Source of the DNA: Strongylocentrotus purpuratus
Lineage: Eukaryota; Echinodermata; Echinoidea; Camarodonta; Strongylocentrotidae
Assembly (NCBI RefSeq): GCF_000002235.5
Contig: NW_022145611.1
Location: 21,296,298-21,360,297 of the forward strand
Direction: 5' to 3'
DNA: 64,000 bases
Below, in pieces: positions 57,401 through 61,499 of this stretch; position 1 is the stretch's first letter, and the number at the start of each line of letters is the position of its first letter. The translations under genes were made by a program, and so were the position numbers. The notes beneath the pieces were generated by a model. The model searched no databases and had not been told where the DNA came from. It saw only the letters and a program-made list of their open reading frames with translations.

Positions 57401-60054
57401 CTTATGTAATCAGACAGTGCAGTGCATTGTATGTGGTTCACACGCCACATACATGTTACATGTAGCCGGACTAGGAGAGTAGATGCAGGAGATCTAATGT
57501 TTGCTGCTATTGAAAAGAGTATGCAGATCAAATTTATCTTCCCAGGCCCCATCTTTCAGACTTGTAAGAAATGACCTTGCTGATCGAATGTGCAGCATGC
57601 AGTCCTGGTATAGTCACTTCTCAGACTTTTTCTTTTTGTTCCTCTGTAGCTTTATTCAAAAAATCAATGTCATGCCTGGTTGATTTTGTTCTTCAACGAT
57701 CTTTATTCAAGAATTCAACAGACTGTAATTCAATGGAAGAATGGTTTGCAACCTCGTGAGTAGGGCTTGGTAGCCAAACCTGCATTCAGACGACATGTGG
57801 CTACATGTACAATATATTCACTAATTGCCCCTTTTTTTCTAGTCCAAATGTCGTATAAAAAAACCTTGCATATAGCTAAACACATGTTTAAGTATCGTTA
57901 CAAACGAAGACTCGATAAAGAAGTAGGGACACAGAAACCAGTTCTATAGTCTGAATGTTGTATCATACAAAAAATGTACATGTGGGCGTGGCATATTTCA
58001 TTAGCATGCGCTGATGTTCGGTTAGCTGTCTTGTCCATTGACCTCTTCAGAAACTTCTTTATTCAACGTTTTAATGCTATTTAGCATGTACGCCCCTTTC
58101 GCTATAGCTCATTCTTTACACTACATTTTTTCATACCAATTTGATATAGTTTTCTATAGTCTGAACAGCTAGGGCAGGAGAATACTTTTCAATTCCAGGC
58201 TCTGCCAATTACTTTAGCCTTGCTAGGGAAGGGTACAGCCCGTACAGGTAATTCTTTAGCCCACTAATCAGTCGGTATCCTGCCCAATTACTCATGAAAA
58301 ATGCAAAAAGCATAGAAACTAGGCAGGCCGGTATTGGGTGAAAACGACAAGCAAAATTTGTTTCCCACTAGACTTACTGTACATAGTTTATTGTACAATG
58401 TTAAACACTATGATATTATTCTTTTTCTCTCTGAATAGAATGGTTGTTTGGTATGTCGTTGTTTCTTCTACTATCTGAGTAAAACGGTCAATGACATTTA
58501 AAAAACTTTGGTTGTTTGTTTCAGCTCAATATCTATTGATTCATAGTTCTAAAAAGAAAAACAGGTGCAAAAATGTTTGCACAGCCTATCATATAGGCCT
58601 GCTTTATTTCTTAAAATGGAGTTATGTTGATGAAGGAAAAAAAATCTATTAATTAAAAAGCAAGCATTAGAATGGTACTGCTGTCATTGAAATGCAATGC
58701 AATTGACCAAAATACTATGTTATGCATTAAAGTTAGATTTTCAAGTCCTGCCCTTTTTGTACACAAATATTCTGCCTGCCAACCATCCAGACAATTAAGA
58801 AAAACACTAAATGACCTCAAAGAATGTTTCAGGAAGGAAATATTTGGACTAGCATCCAGTTATCTTCTGTCATCTTGTAGATAACTGTTAATGAGTAATC
58901 ATTAAGCATGTACATTTACGAATATCTCCAAGTTACTTATTAACTTCTCTTTCTGTACAAATATTAGTCTGGGTTTATTAAATGTGTACGTTACATCTAC
59001 GACGACTTAAAGCCCCTTTGTAAAGTGTTGCTTTTGGGAGCCCCAAATTCGCTTAAAAATGTAAAGGCAAAATTTCACTTAAATTTTATCATAATGTGAA
59101 AAAGGATGTCATTTAAGACCCTCCTGCAAAAATTTCCCTCAAAAAGTGTGTTTTAAGACAAATATTGATAAAAGAATACTTATTTTGGGTTTTCTGTTGT
59201 ATGCAGAAAACCTAAATTTTGTATTCTTTCATCAATATTCGACTTCAAACACATTTGTGTTGAAAATCCTTGCAGGAATGTGTCTTAAAATGACATCCTC
59301 TTTCAAATTATGATAACAATTTAAGTGAAATTTTGCCATAATTTTTTTTGGGCTCCTAACATTTTAGAGGGGCTTTAAAGCACTTCATAGCTATCATCCC
59401 ACTCATCAGATGTAGGCTACAAGATTAAGGCGACCCTACGCAAAATTTTTAATTAATTTATGCAAATTCCTGCCAGGCATCATAACAATTAAAGCAGAAC
59501 AAACCACAAGGACTGTCACATCCTACCTAGAACCCACCCGAGTAGAGAGAAGCAACATTAATTTTAAAAATATGCTGTGCTTAAACAGTGTTGTGCCTAG
59601 TATTAAACTCATGAGCGTCATATTTTCGATCAAGCGCTTGATACCTAGAGCTACATAATTACAAGTATCAACAAATCCCTAATTCATACCTAGATTTATA
59701 GCCCTTCTTTTTTGTCAGCTTTTAAAAACATAACAAGTTAAACCATGTATCAGTTCTACAAATAAAACCATCAACCAAACTAGGTCTATATATATATATA
59801 TATATATATATATGCTAATGAATTTTATTAATAAAAGAAACCCATGTCTTGTCCGTGAGGGAGGGAGAGAAAGAAGGGCCATGACTTACGCTGGGTCGCT
59901 TCCATACGAATGGCTGAGGCGGCTTCTGCTCAAAGAAAAGCGATTCAACGCAAGCAGGAAAGAGAGGGTCCTCAAACTTGGCCCCTGACTGTCTGCACTG
60001 CCGTACGATGCTATCATACTCCTTCCCCTGCTTGATCACTTTTTGCTTGAACAT
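4956..60054 (-). CDS. Classical (PEF-type) calpain, 21 coding exons, 785 aa
   Basis: Calcium-activated cytosolic cysteine protease that makes limited cuts in cytoskeletal and signalling proteins. Coding exons, 5' to 3': 59890-60054, 26410-26479, 24953-25196, 23610-23862, 23104-23189, 22497-22574, 21936-22096, 21352-21551, 20402-20619, 19489-19531, 18345-18398, 17831-17914, 17300-17473, 14406-14471, 13709-13766, 9207-9265, 8239-8307, 7832-7910, 6762-6878, 5990-6042, 4956-4982. They sum to 2358 bases including TAG. Order of parts: short N-terminal anchor; PC1 with GDCWFLAA (C81); PC2 with GHAYT (H235) and RNPWG (N259); calpain beta-sandwich with a long acidic loop; Ser/Pro/Tyr-rich linker (about 507-610); penta-EF-hand domain (611-785). 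All triad residues are present, so it should be an active protease. Family membership is certain. Orthology to a particular vertebrate calpain (for example CAPN9, 8 or 3) cannot be decided here. The 104-residue linker is the unusual part. Confidence 0.95.
5356..5436. repeat. Small imperfect inverted repeat
   Basis: AAGGCTCGTTCAGACATGAC, ATGGCAAAACCG against CGGTTTACCACGCCATATG, TGAACATGCCTT. About 80 bp, MITE-like, in the last calpain intron. Confidence 0.5.
5990..6042 (-). CDS. Calpain coding exon 20 (residues 760-777): EF-hand 5, first part
   Basis: 53 bases, acceptor TCTAG, donor GTAAGT, ending in phase 0. It reads [18 protein letters not shown]. It sits where classical calpains have the EF5 loop. 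The acidic DKDG-type ligands are absent and the loop looks about two residues shorter, so EF5 should serve dimerisation rather than calcium binding. Confidence 0.87.
6762..6878 (-). CDS. Calpain coding exon 19 (residues 721-759): EF-hand 4
   Basis: 117 bases, acceptor GACAG, donor GTGAGT. It reads [39 protein letters not shown], matching the calpain RYxDxxGxxxFDxFI segment. The loop lacks the first acidic ligand, as is usual for EF4 of calpains, which binds calcium weakly or not at all. Confidence 0.95.
6945..7316. repeat. (ATC/CAT)n microsatellite, about 370 bp
   Basis: Interrupted CAT/CAC triplets on the plus strand, in the intron between coding exons 18 and 19. The long poly-His, poly-Ile, poly-Met and poly-Asp open frames over it are artefacts of the repeat. 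Confidence 0.97.
7832..7910 (-). CDS. Calpain coding exon 18 (residues 695-720): EF-hand 3
   Basis: 79 bases, acceptor TACAG, donor GTAAGA. It reads [26 protein letters not shown]. The EF3 loop is canonical from D701 to E712 (D, D, S, S, then E). It ends with one base of split Gly721. Confidence 0.96.
8239..8307 (-). CDS. Calpain coding exon 17 (residues 672-694): EF-hand 2
   Basis: 69 bases, acceptor TTCAG, donor GTCTGT, phase 0 at both ends. It reads [23 protein letters not shown]. With D671 it makes a canonical 12-residue loop, D671 to E682, with D673, S675, K677 and E682 at coordinating positions. Confidence 0.95.
8847..8994. mobile_element. Foldback MITE, GTTTCATAAAACTTG family, copy a
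   Basis: Left end GGGCCACTGTTTCATAAAAC and TTGTTATCAATAAC; right end TTATTGATAACAAG and TTTTATGAAACAGGGCC. About 148 bp in total. The copy at 32053-32200 has the same ends. Confidence 0.8.
9207..9265 (-). CDS. Calpain coding exon 16 (residues 652-671): helix into EF-hand 2
   Basis: 59 bases, acceptor TTCAG, donor GTATCC (a weak consensus). It reads [19 protein letters not shown], matching the conserved FSLxxCxSMVALxD segment of calpains. D671 is the first ligand of EF2. The loop continues correctly in the next exon, so the weak donor is accepted. Confidence 0.93.
9266..13708 (-). other. 4.4 kb calpain intron (coding exon 15 to 16)
   Basis: AT-rich, mostly unique. It contains one member of the short hairpin family (10421-10472), a G10 run near 10871 and little else recognisable. 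No exon candidate was found that fits the phase 1 junction between its flanking exons. Confidence 0.8.
10421..10472. repeat. Short hairpin family H, copy 1
   Basis: CAGAAGGACATTAGCGCTG on the left pairs with CAGTGTTAACGCCCTTCTG on the right (17 of 21). In the intron between coding exons 15 and 16. Confidence 0.75.
13709..13766 (-). CDS. Calpain coding exon 15 (residues 633-651): EF-hand 1
   Basis: 58 bases, acceptor TACAG, donor GTCAGT. It reads [19 protein letters not shown]. Together with TGP from the previous exon it forms the 11-residue EF1 loop typical of PEF proteins, with D633, E635 and E640 in liganding positions. It ends with one base of split Glu652. Confidence 0.94.
14406..14471 (-). 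CDS. Calpain coding exon 14 (residues 611-632): entry into penta-EF-hand domain
   Basis: 66 bases, acceptor CTACAG, donor GTAAGT, phase 0 at both ends. It reads [12 protein letters not shown] then [10 protein letters not shown]. It corresponds to the first helix of the calpain PEF domain and the start of the EF1 loop (T630, G631, P632). Confidence 0.93.
14472..17299 (-). other. 2.8 kb calpain intron (coding exon 13 to 14)
   Basis: AT-rich and mostly unique. A short exon-like stretch at 16682-16718 has good splice signals but breaks the phase (see rejected items). Because the flanking exons are both phase 0, further linker cassettes could hide here, but none is supported. Confidence 0.75.
17300..17473 (-). 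CDS. Calpain coding exon 13 (residues 553-610): Tyr/Ser/Pro/Gly-rich linker cassette C
   Basis: 174 bases, acceptor TTCAG, donor GTAGGC, phase 0 at both ends. It reads [62 protein letters not shown] and SY units recur every 5-8 residues. There is no counterpart in the standard calpain core. The composition recalls the Tyr/Pro/Gly-rich N-terminal regions of other penta-EF-hand proteins (ALG-2, peflin), but homology is not shown. Confidence 0.82.
17831..17914 (-). CDS. Calpain coding exon 12 (residues 525-552): linker cassette B
   Basis: 84 bases, acceptor AAAAG, donor GTGAGA, phase 0 at both ends. It reads [16 protein letters not shown] then [12 protein letters not shown]. Two internal copies of a [HR]DT[YF]AAxP motif are visible in protein and DNA. 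The composition is Ala/Ser/Pro/Thr-rich and probably disordered. A competing frame is open but shares no calpain features. Confidence 0.78.
18345..18398 (-). CDS. Calpain coding exon 11 (residues 507-524): linker cassette A
   Basis: 54 bases, donor GTGAGA. It reads [18 protein letters not shown], phase 0 at both ends. The acceptor chosen is TGCAAG at 18399-18400, behind a pyrimidine tract. An alternative CCCAG acceptor would start the exon at 18377 and give the shorter in-frame [11 protein letters not shown]. The QDAYSAP motif resembles HDTYAAP and RDTFAAAP in the next exon, suggesting related or duplicated cassettes. Confidence 0.65.
19489..19531 (-). CDS. Calpain coding exon 10 (residues 493-506): short acidic connector
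   Basis: 43 bases, acceptor TATAG behind a C/T tract, donor GTAATA. It reads [14 protein letters not shown]. It accepts the two leftover bases of the previous exon and ends in phase 0, which supports it despite its size. It marks the exit from the beta-sandwich domain. Confidence 0.85.
20402..20619 (-). CDS. Calpain coding exon 9 (residues 420-492): beta-sandwich C-terminal half
   Basis: 218 bases, acceptor GGTAG, donor GTAAGT. It reads [31 protein letters not shown], then [19 protein letters not shown], the closing strands of the calpain beta-sandwich. A second GT two bases upstream (GAGTGTAAGT) is the weaker donor, and only the GTAAGT one keeps the frame into the next exon. Confidence 0.95.
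21352..21551 (-). CDS. Calpain coding exon 8 (residues 353-419): beta-sandwich with acidic loop
   Basis: 200 bases, acceptor CTCAG, donor GTGAGT, ending in phase 0. It starts [19 protein letters not shown]. Residues 366-381 have 13 acidic residues out of 16, forming the acidic loop that in classical calpains lies against the protease core and takes part in calcium and phospholipid response. It continues with [11 protein letters not shown] and [14 protein letters not shown], standard beta-sandwich strands. Confidence 0.96.
21936..22096 (-). CDS. Calpain coding exon 7 (residues 299-352): end of PC2, start of beta-sandwich domain
   Basis: 161 bases, acceptor ACAG, donor GTGAGA. It reads [20 protein letters not shown], equivalent to the conserved FxDFxxxF segment closing PC2. 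It then opens the C2-like calpain beta-sandwich with [19 protein letters not shown] and CRNFP. It ends with one base of split Asp353. Degenerate TTAGGG-like sequence lies immediately downstream in the intron (about 21830-21910). Confidence 0.96.
22497..22574 (-). CDS. Calpain coding exon 6 (residues 273-298): PC2 end
   Basis: 78 bases, acceptor TTCAG after a T-rich tract, donor GTGAGT. It reads [17 protein letters not shown] then SGDDGEF. The closing TG begins the codon of conserved W299 in the FWMEF motif. Confidence 0.95.
22720..22940 (+). repeat. Dispersed marine-invertebrate repeat (GACC-rich, GGACGGAC tail)
   Basis: TTTGACCTTTGACCTCGTGA, then CCAAATTTGGTGG, GAGATAACGTGATCACGAG, a GGACGGAC-type tandem run (22846-22892) and AAAACATAATGCCTCTGG with GCGGAGGCATAAA. 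I recognise this arrangement as a widely dispersed repeat in marine invertebrate genomes. It sits in the calpain intron between coding exons 5 and 6. Confidence 0.7.
23104..23189 (-). CDS. Calpain coding exon 5 (residues 245-272): PC2 with catalytic Asn259
   Basis: 86 bases, acceptor AAAG, donor GTGAGT. It reads [10 protein letters not shown] then EWNGRWSD. N259 is the catalytic asparagine and W261 the conserved tryptophan beside it. The last two bases start the split Asn273 codon. Confidence 0.96.
23302..23441. mobile_element. Foldback MITE, GTCTTATAAAGAGTTG family, copy a
   Basis: Left AGGGCCCCATCTTATAAAGA and GTTGCAATTGATTCAAGTC; right GCGATTGATTTGAATCAATC, TGTACTCTTTAAA. The right-hand GGGCCC end is missing. 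It sits in the calpain intron between coding exons 4 and 5. Confidence 0.65.
23610..23862 (-). CDS. Calpain coding exon 4 (residues 161-244): PC2 with catalytic His235
   Basis: 253 bases, acceptor AATAG, donor GTGAGT, ending in phase 0. It carries [23 protein letters not shown], the [12 protein letters not shown] segment and [15 protein letters not shown], in which H235 is the catalytic histidine. The GG and DFTGG segments lie around the PC1/PC2 hinge. Confidence 0.97.
24953..25196 (-). CDS. Calpain coding exon 3 (residues 79-160): PC1 with catalytic Cys81
   Basis: 244 bases, acceptor TCAG, donor GTAAGT. It encodes GDCWFLAA with the nucleophile C81, then [26 protein letters not shown] and [12 protein letters not shown], all landmark motifs of the calpain PC1 core. 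Splits Gly79 on the left and Lys160 on the right. Confidence 0.97.
26410..26479 (-). CDS. Calpain coding exon 2 (residues 56-78)
   Basis: 70 bases between acceptor TATAG and donor GTGAGA. It reads EIVQNPQLF then [13 protein letters not shown], the conserved calpain segment just before the catalytic Cys. The last base starts a split Gly codon (G79) completed in the next exon. It joins directly onto the WKRPS end of exon 1, so no exon appears to be missing in the 33.4 kb intron between them. Confidence 0.95.
27646..27966 (+). repeat. 58 bp direct repeat, 263 bp apart
   Basis: GCTAGTAGTGGAGGGATTTA, AGTTGGGATGGACAGCAG, TTTGACCATCATGCGGG at 27650-27705 recurs at 27912-27967 with four or five changes. 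The intervening sequence is not itself repeated here. Confidence 0.9.
28060..28255 (-). repeat. tRNA-derived SINE, family 1, copy a
   Basis: On the minus strand it begins GCGCGATGGCTCAGTG (A box), followed by AGAGCCATGGTCTCGCAACC and a degenerate B box (GGTCCCGGTTAGAAACC). The body contains ATTGATCCTCGTTACTAAG and TCCCTGGGA and ends near CTTTCTTAGCAGTCTGATAA. It matches the copy at 31253-31450 along its length. Confidence 0.8.
28517..29157. mobile_element. TTAA-bounded inverted-repeat element I (641 bp)
   Basis: Left end TTAAAGGTACTATGTCCC, right end GGGACAAAGTACCTTTAA. Terminal inverted repeats extend about 24 bp, through a TTTTGCAG/CTGCAAAT pair, with TTAA on both sides. A nested palindrome occupies 28850-28958. 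No transposase frame. TTAA targets are typical of piggyBac and Kolobok elements. Confidence 0.8.
28850..28958. repeat. Palindrome nested in TTAA element I
   Basis: ACAATTCGTC and GTTTTCACGAAGTGACGG followed by TAGTGA are mirrored on the right by TCACTACCGTCACTTCGTG and GACGAATTGT. Arms are about 40 bases with few mismatches, and the spacer is about 20-25 bases. Confidence 0.85.
29770..30150. repeat. CT-rich low-complexity block
   Basis: Several perfect (CT)n runs within pyrimidine-rich DNA (29780-29800, 29860-29878, 30020-30045, 30095-30123); a smaller one follows at 30476-30498. The sense strand of calpain is therefore GA-rich here. Ser/Leu-rich open frames over it are not genes. Confidence 0.95.
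31253..31450 (+). repeat. tRNA-derived SINE, family 1, copy b
   Basis: Same element as at 28060-28255 in the opposite orientation: head GATGGCCTTAGTAGTAGAGC, B box GGTCCTGGGCTCAAAACC, body AATCCTCATTACCAAGTCCC, tail GCTTTCTTAGCAGTCAGG. It ends in an AAAC-rich tail. Confidence 0.8.
32053..32200. mobile_element. Foldback MITE, GTTTCATAAAACTTG family, copy b
   Basis: Left GTGCCCCATTTCACAAAAC and TTGTCATCAGCGACAAATG; right CTTTGTCATTGAAAAAAGG, CTTTGTGAAACGGGTCCC. Same length and layout as 8847-8994, more diverged. Confidence 0.75.
32563..32616. repeat. Short hairpin family H, copy 2
   Basis: CAGAAGGGCATTACCTC pairs with AGAGTTTTATTATGCCTTTC, TG. Loop about 20 bases. Confidence 0.75.
32790..32838. 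repeat. Short hairpin family H, copy 3
   Basis: AGAAGGGTGTTAGGTC pairs with GAGTCGACGCCCTTCT. Only about 170 bp from copy 2. Confidence 0.65.
33559..33600. repeat. Short hairpin family H, copy 4
   Basis: GCCAGAAAGGCATCAACTC pairs with TTTAATGCCTTCTGGC. This copy has the shortest loop. Confidence 0.75.
35641..35800. repeat. Large palindrome (about 65 bp arms)
   Basis: ATTAACTGCTTTGAGAGAAA, TAGTTGTTTTTATACGCTC and GGGAAGGTT on the left are mirrored by AACCTTCCCGAGAGCG, TATAAAAACAACTATTTCTC and AAAGCAGTCATTAAT on the right. The centre is GAGGCGTGCCGAGGGC. MITE-like. It lies next to the tRNA-like head at 35830-35925. Confidence 0.85.
35830..35925 (-). repeat. tRNA(Leu/Ser)-like SINE head
   Basis: The minus strand reads GATAGCCGAACGGTTTAAGG (A box) and GATCGAATCCCA (B box), with a GGTGAT/ATCACC anticodon-like stem between them. 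The acceptor stem does not close. It lies about 40 bases from a large palindrome (35641-35800), so the two may form one composite element. Confidence 0.55.
37160..37465. repeat. Inverted-repeat element, imperfect
   Basis: GTTGCAAAATAACCAGCTAA and TTCATCAGACCG on the left are partly mirrored by AAATTAGCTGGCTATTTTG, TTATTTTGCAACTGC and TGTCTGATAAGG on the right. Boundaries are approximate. Confidence 0.5.
38312..38361. repeat. Perfect 16 bp hairpin
   Basis: CTTCAAATATATCTAC, an 18-base loop starting CGGTATT, then GTAGATATATTTGAAG. It lies in the giant calpain intron. Confidence 0.9.
41454..41522. repeat. Three perfect 23 bp tandem units
   Basis: Unit CGTGCATTTTTGGTTATATG plus CGC, three consecutive copies (41454, 41477, 41500), the last changing to AGA at its end. 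Confidence 0.97.
41685..41870. repeat. Imperfect palindrome (about 80 bp arms)
   Basis: Left AACAAATAATGAACG, TTTAATAGTGCAAATATTTT, GTTGAAAGATTAACG, ATTCTATTCAAC; the right side mirrors these as GTTGAATAGAATGTTAATC, TTTCAAC, ATATTCGCACTATTGAA, CATTCATTATTTGT. Centre TCGGCTGACGCCTC. Foldback element. Confidence 0.8.
42361..42407. repeat. (CT)n microsatellite
   Basis: Nearly pure CT dinucleotides with one interruption. Confidence 0.95.
44339..44720. repeat. Satellite family S, array 1 (about 4 units)
   Basis: Units of roughly 90-125 bases with AAGCGCAGAAGCTT, a GTTTTAAT/TTCATTAAATT segment, AGAGAAAGAAGACGATT, GTACCGTTCTCGACT and AATCCTTTTCTGAA. The same unit occurs about 18 kb away at 62290-63600. 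Confidence 0.85.
44960..45702. repeat. Tandem array, about 16 units of 45-48 bp
   Basis: Each unit carries GATAATTATTGTTTTTAG, ATCTCCGTAGGGGCAACAAA and a CTTG join. Units are directly adjacent with no spacers. Variants recur in order, giving a five-unit higher-order period (see findings). Confidence 0.93.
47008..47166. mobile_element. TTAA-bounded inverted-repeat element II (159 bp MITE)
   Basis: TTAA then AGGGCAAGTCCACTCC with AAAAATAA; the right end mirrors this as TTATTTTTGGAGTGGACT, TAGCCT, TTAA. 22 of 24 terminal bases match. A further copy of this end, TTATTTTTGGAGTGGACTTG, occurs at 186-205. Confidence 0.85.
49034..49091. repeat. Short hairpin family H, copy 5
   Basis: GAGAGCCAGAAGGACATTAA, CTC on the left; the right arm (CATTCGGGCTTCT) has decayed. 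Assigned by left-arm identity with copies 6 and 7. Confidence 0.5.
49859..49918. repeat. Short hairpin family H, copy 6
   Basis: GAGAGCCAGAAGGGCATTAA pairs with CCCCCTTCTTGCTCTC. Confidence 0.7.
50508..50592. repeat. (GA)n/(GACA)n microsatellite
   Basis: GAGAGAGA runs with GACAGACA interruptions. Confidence 0.95.
51360..51480. repeat. C-rich tandem (11 bp unit CCTTCCCTACC)
   Basis: Four perfect copies of the 11 bp unit within a longer C/T-rich tract. On the calpain sense strand this is GGGTAGGGAAGGGG-type sequence with many G-triplets. Confidence 0.93.
53735..54040 (-). repeat. tRNA-derived SINE, family 2
   Basis: The minus strand starts GAGGTGGTCTAGTGGATTG (A box), with B box GGTTCGAGTTCC about 40 bases on. 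A body with GGGTACCAGTAGGAAAG and AATGCTGTGAGCACAG follows, then a 3' end TGCTCTATAAATATCAA. The layout is that of a full-length SINE. Confidence 0.8.
54518..54654. mobile_element. Foldback MITE, GTCTTATAAAGAGTTG family, copy b
   Basis: Left AGGGCCCGTCTTATGAAGAG, right CTCTTTAAAAGACGGGTCCC; inner ATATCAATCGC against GGATCAATATT. 137 bp. It is related to 23302-23441. Confidence 0.75.
55668..55750. repeat. (CACT)n microsatellite
   Basis: CACTCACTCACT runs with ACACTCAC interruptions. Confidence 0.95.
56645..56706. repeat. Short hairpin family H, copy 7
   Basis: GAGAGGAAGAAGGGCAATAG, CTC pairs with GAGATAACACCTTCC, TTGCTCTC. Confidence 0.7.
59007..59378. mobile_element. TTAA-bounded near full-length palindrome III (372 bp)
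   Basis: Left TTAAAGCCCCTTTGTAAAG, right TTTTAGAGGGGCTTTAA. Inner arms pair over most of the length: GCAAAATTTCACTTAAATTT pairs with TTTAAGTGAAATTTTGCC, and GGATGTCATTTAAGAC with GTCTTAAAATGACATCC. It is centred near 59195. Confidence 0.8.
59788..59813. repeat. (TA)n microsatellite
   Basis: Pure TA dinucleotides, about 75 bp downstream of the coding exon 1 donor, in the first coding intron. Confidence 0.95.
59890..60054 (-). CDS. Calpain coding exon 1 (residues 1-55): start codon, anchor helix, start of PC1
   Basis: The exon runs from an acceptor (CTGCAG, exon base 60105) to a GTAAGT donor at 59889-59884. The ATG at 60054-60052 has CACC before it (A at -3), and an in-frame TAA lies five codons upstream, which fixes this start. 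It encodes the short anchor helix followed by the family signature [12 protein letters not shown] and FVWKRPS. It ends in phase 0. Only 80 residues precede the catalytic Cys, so the N-terminus is short for a classical calpain. Bases 60055-60105 are 5' UTR. Confidence 0.95.
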
Positions 60055-60105
60055 GGTGATGAAGTTTTAGCTCCCTTGTATTTTCCAGAAACAATCCACA
60101 GCTTT
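60055..60105 (-). other. 5' UTR part of calpain coding exon 1
   Basis: Between the CTGCAG acceptor and the ATG. It contains an in-frame TAA five codons before the start. A preceding intron is inferred from the acceptor and its upstream pyrimidine run. Confidence 0.7.
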
Positions 60106-61125
60106 CTGCAGAGGGGGAATCAATGATTAAAATTTCAATATACAAGGTATCAATAATTAGTCTATGTAAGTTTCATATTTATAGCCGTTTTATTTTGTAA
60201 CTCAATTTTTTAACAGATAGAAAGTGTATACATGTATCACCAAAGGTGCTAAAACTTAAAAGAGATTGTAGCGTGGAAGGAATTCTGGATGGCATCCTGA
60301 AAACAATGTTATCTTTAATGTTACTTGTTAGTAAAAAATGATTTGAATTGTTGTTGCTAAATATTATTACTATTATTTTTGTTATGGTGTTAGTTCAGCA
60401 CAATTTAAGACTATAACTTTTCCCTAACTTGTTAAAGTGAGATAATGTACATCAGTTTTAGAATATGGCCCCTAAATGGGCCTTAAAGGAGCTACACAAA
60501 GAAAAATTCACTACAACTGACAATTAGAACAAATTACATATGGAAAGATTTTCTCTTGAAAATCACGAATAATTTGCTGAGAAATCATATAGATATCATG
60601 GAAAGGCGTAGATGATACGACAAGCCATAAACGAAACATAACATGAACACAATTAAGGTAGGATTATTAAGACAATTGTCAATTACAAAGAGGGAAAAAA
60701 TAGTTTTAGAATAATTAAAATTATAGTATTTGCTACAACTTTTTCAAGTTTATACTATAGAAAAGGGAAAAATCAATCCATTAAATAGACTAGCCCTAGC
60801 TTAAATTAATAATCAAGACAACTTAACGTTGTTCTTGCTCAGTTGGATAAAATATGTTCTGCAAATTTCTTGTCAATTTCAAATCAAAGTTTAGCATAGG
60901 CCGGGCTCGCGCTCCCCAGGCATTAGGCATTACGAATTGTATCAACTGATAAACCATCGTTACCGTCGTTAATCGCGCATCTAAAATTACCATTTTTCTT
61001 ATCTTATATTACATTTTGACATAATTTGAACGAAAACCCTTGGACTATTAAGAAGACTGGCGCCGTACTTAAACTTTTGAACTAAAAATTAACATCGAAA
61101 TAGGTCAAGAAAAGACAGTACTTAC
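60106..61125 (-). other. Candidate 5' intron of calpain
   Basis: 1.0 kb between the candidate first exon donor (GTAAGT) and the acceptor before coding exon 1. It is AT-rich, with no repeat or open frame of note. Confidence 0.4.
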
Positions 61126-61170
61126 TTATTCCTCGCTCAGCTCAGTCGACGTGCAAAGGAGTGCAGTGAG
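61126..61170 (-). other. Candidate non-coding first exon of calpain
   Basis: A strong GTAAGT donor (minus strand, 61125-61120) follows GC-richer sequence containing an initiator-like CTCACTGC near 61163-61170. It would splice to the acceptor at 60106-60107 across a 1.0 kb intron. The start point is a guess and no transcript data are available. Confidence 0.4.
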
Positions 61171-61260
61171 GAATACTCATTCGGTGGTACCTAGTACCTG
61201 TACAAAGTGTACCCAACCCTACCATACCCCAGGGCTACGCCGACCACGCCCACAGATGGA
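61160..61260 (-). promoter_or_regulatory. Candidate calpain promoter
   Basis: Upstream of the candidate first exon, the minus strand carries GTGGGCGTGG (61244-61253), a KLF/Sp-type box, and an initiator-like sequence near 61165. No TATA box is seen. The stretch is locally GC-richer than the flanks. Inference only. Confidence 0.3.
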
Positions 61261-61429
61261 GCTGTTTAAATCGAGAGACGTGTGAAAAACGGAAAATCAG
61301 AGAACGAATATAATATGCTAGTTCTGATTTGTTTTTGTTTCTTTCCTGTACATGAAAAACTATAAAATACACTTTATATTACATAGTGGCATTTCGTTCA
61401 TTAAGTTATTTTATTATTCCCTCTAATTT

Positions 61430-61487
61430 AAAGTGGAAAATTTATGGTATCAAACACGACTGTTTGATACCATAAATTTTCCACTTT
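61430..61487. repeat. Perfect 27 bp inverted repeat with 4 bp loop
   Basis: AAAGTGGAAAATTTATGGT then ATCAAACA, loop CGAC, then the exact reverse complement. A further CCACTTTCTTTATATA copy of the outer part follows at 61540. It lies about 260-360 bp upstream of the candidate calpain first exon. Confidence 0.95.
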
Positions 61488-61499
61488 CTTTATGTTATA

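Larger units (their letters stand above)
26480..59889 (-). other. Giant 33.4 kb calpain intron (coding exon 1 to 2)
   Basis: The protein sequence is continuous across this gap, so it is a single intron unless small alternative exons exist. It holds SINEs, foldback elements, TTAA-bounded elements, a 1,956 bp transposon-like unit, tandem arrays and several microsatellites, listed separately. I scanned the open frames on both strands and found none with a recognisable protein family. Confidence 0.85.
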
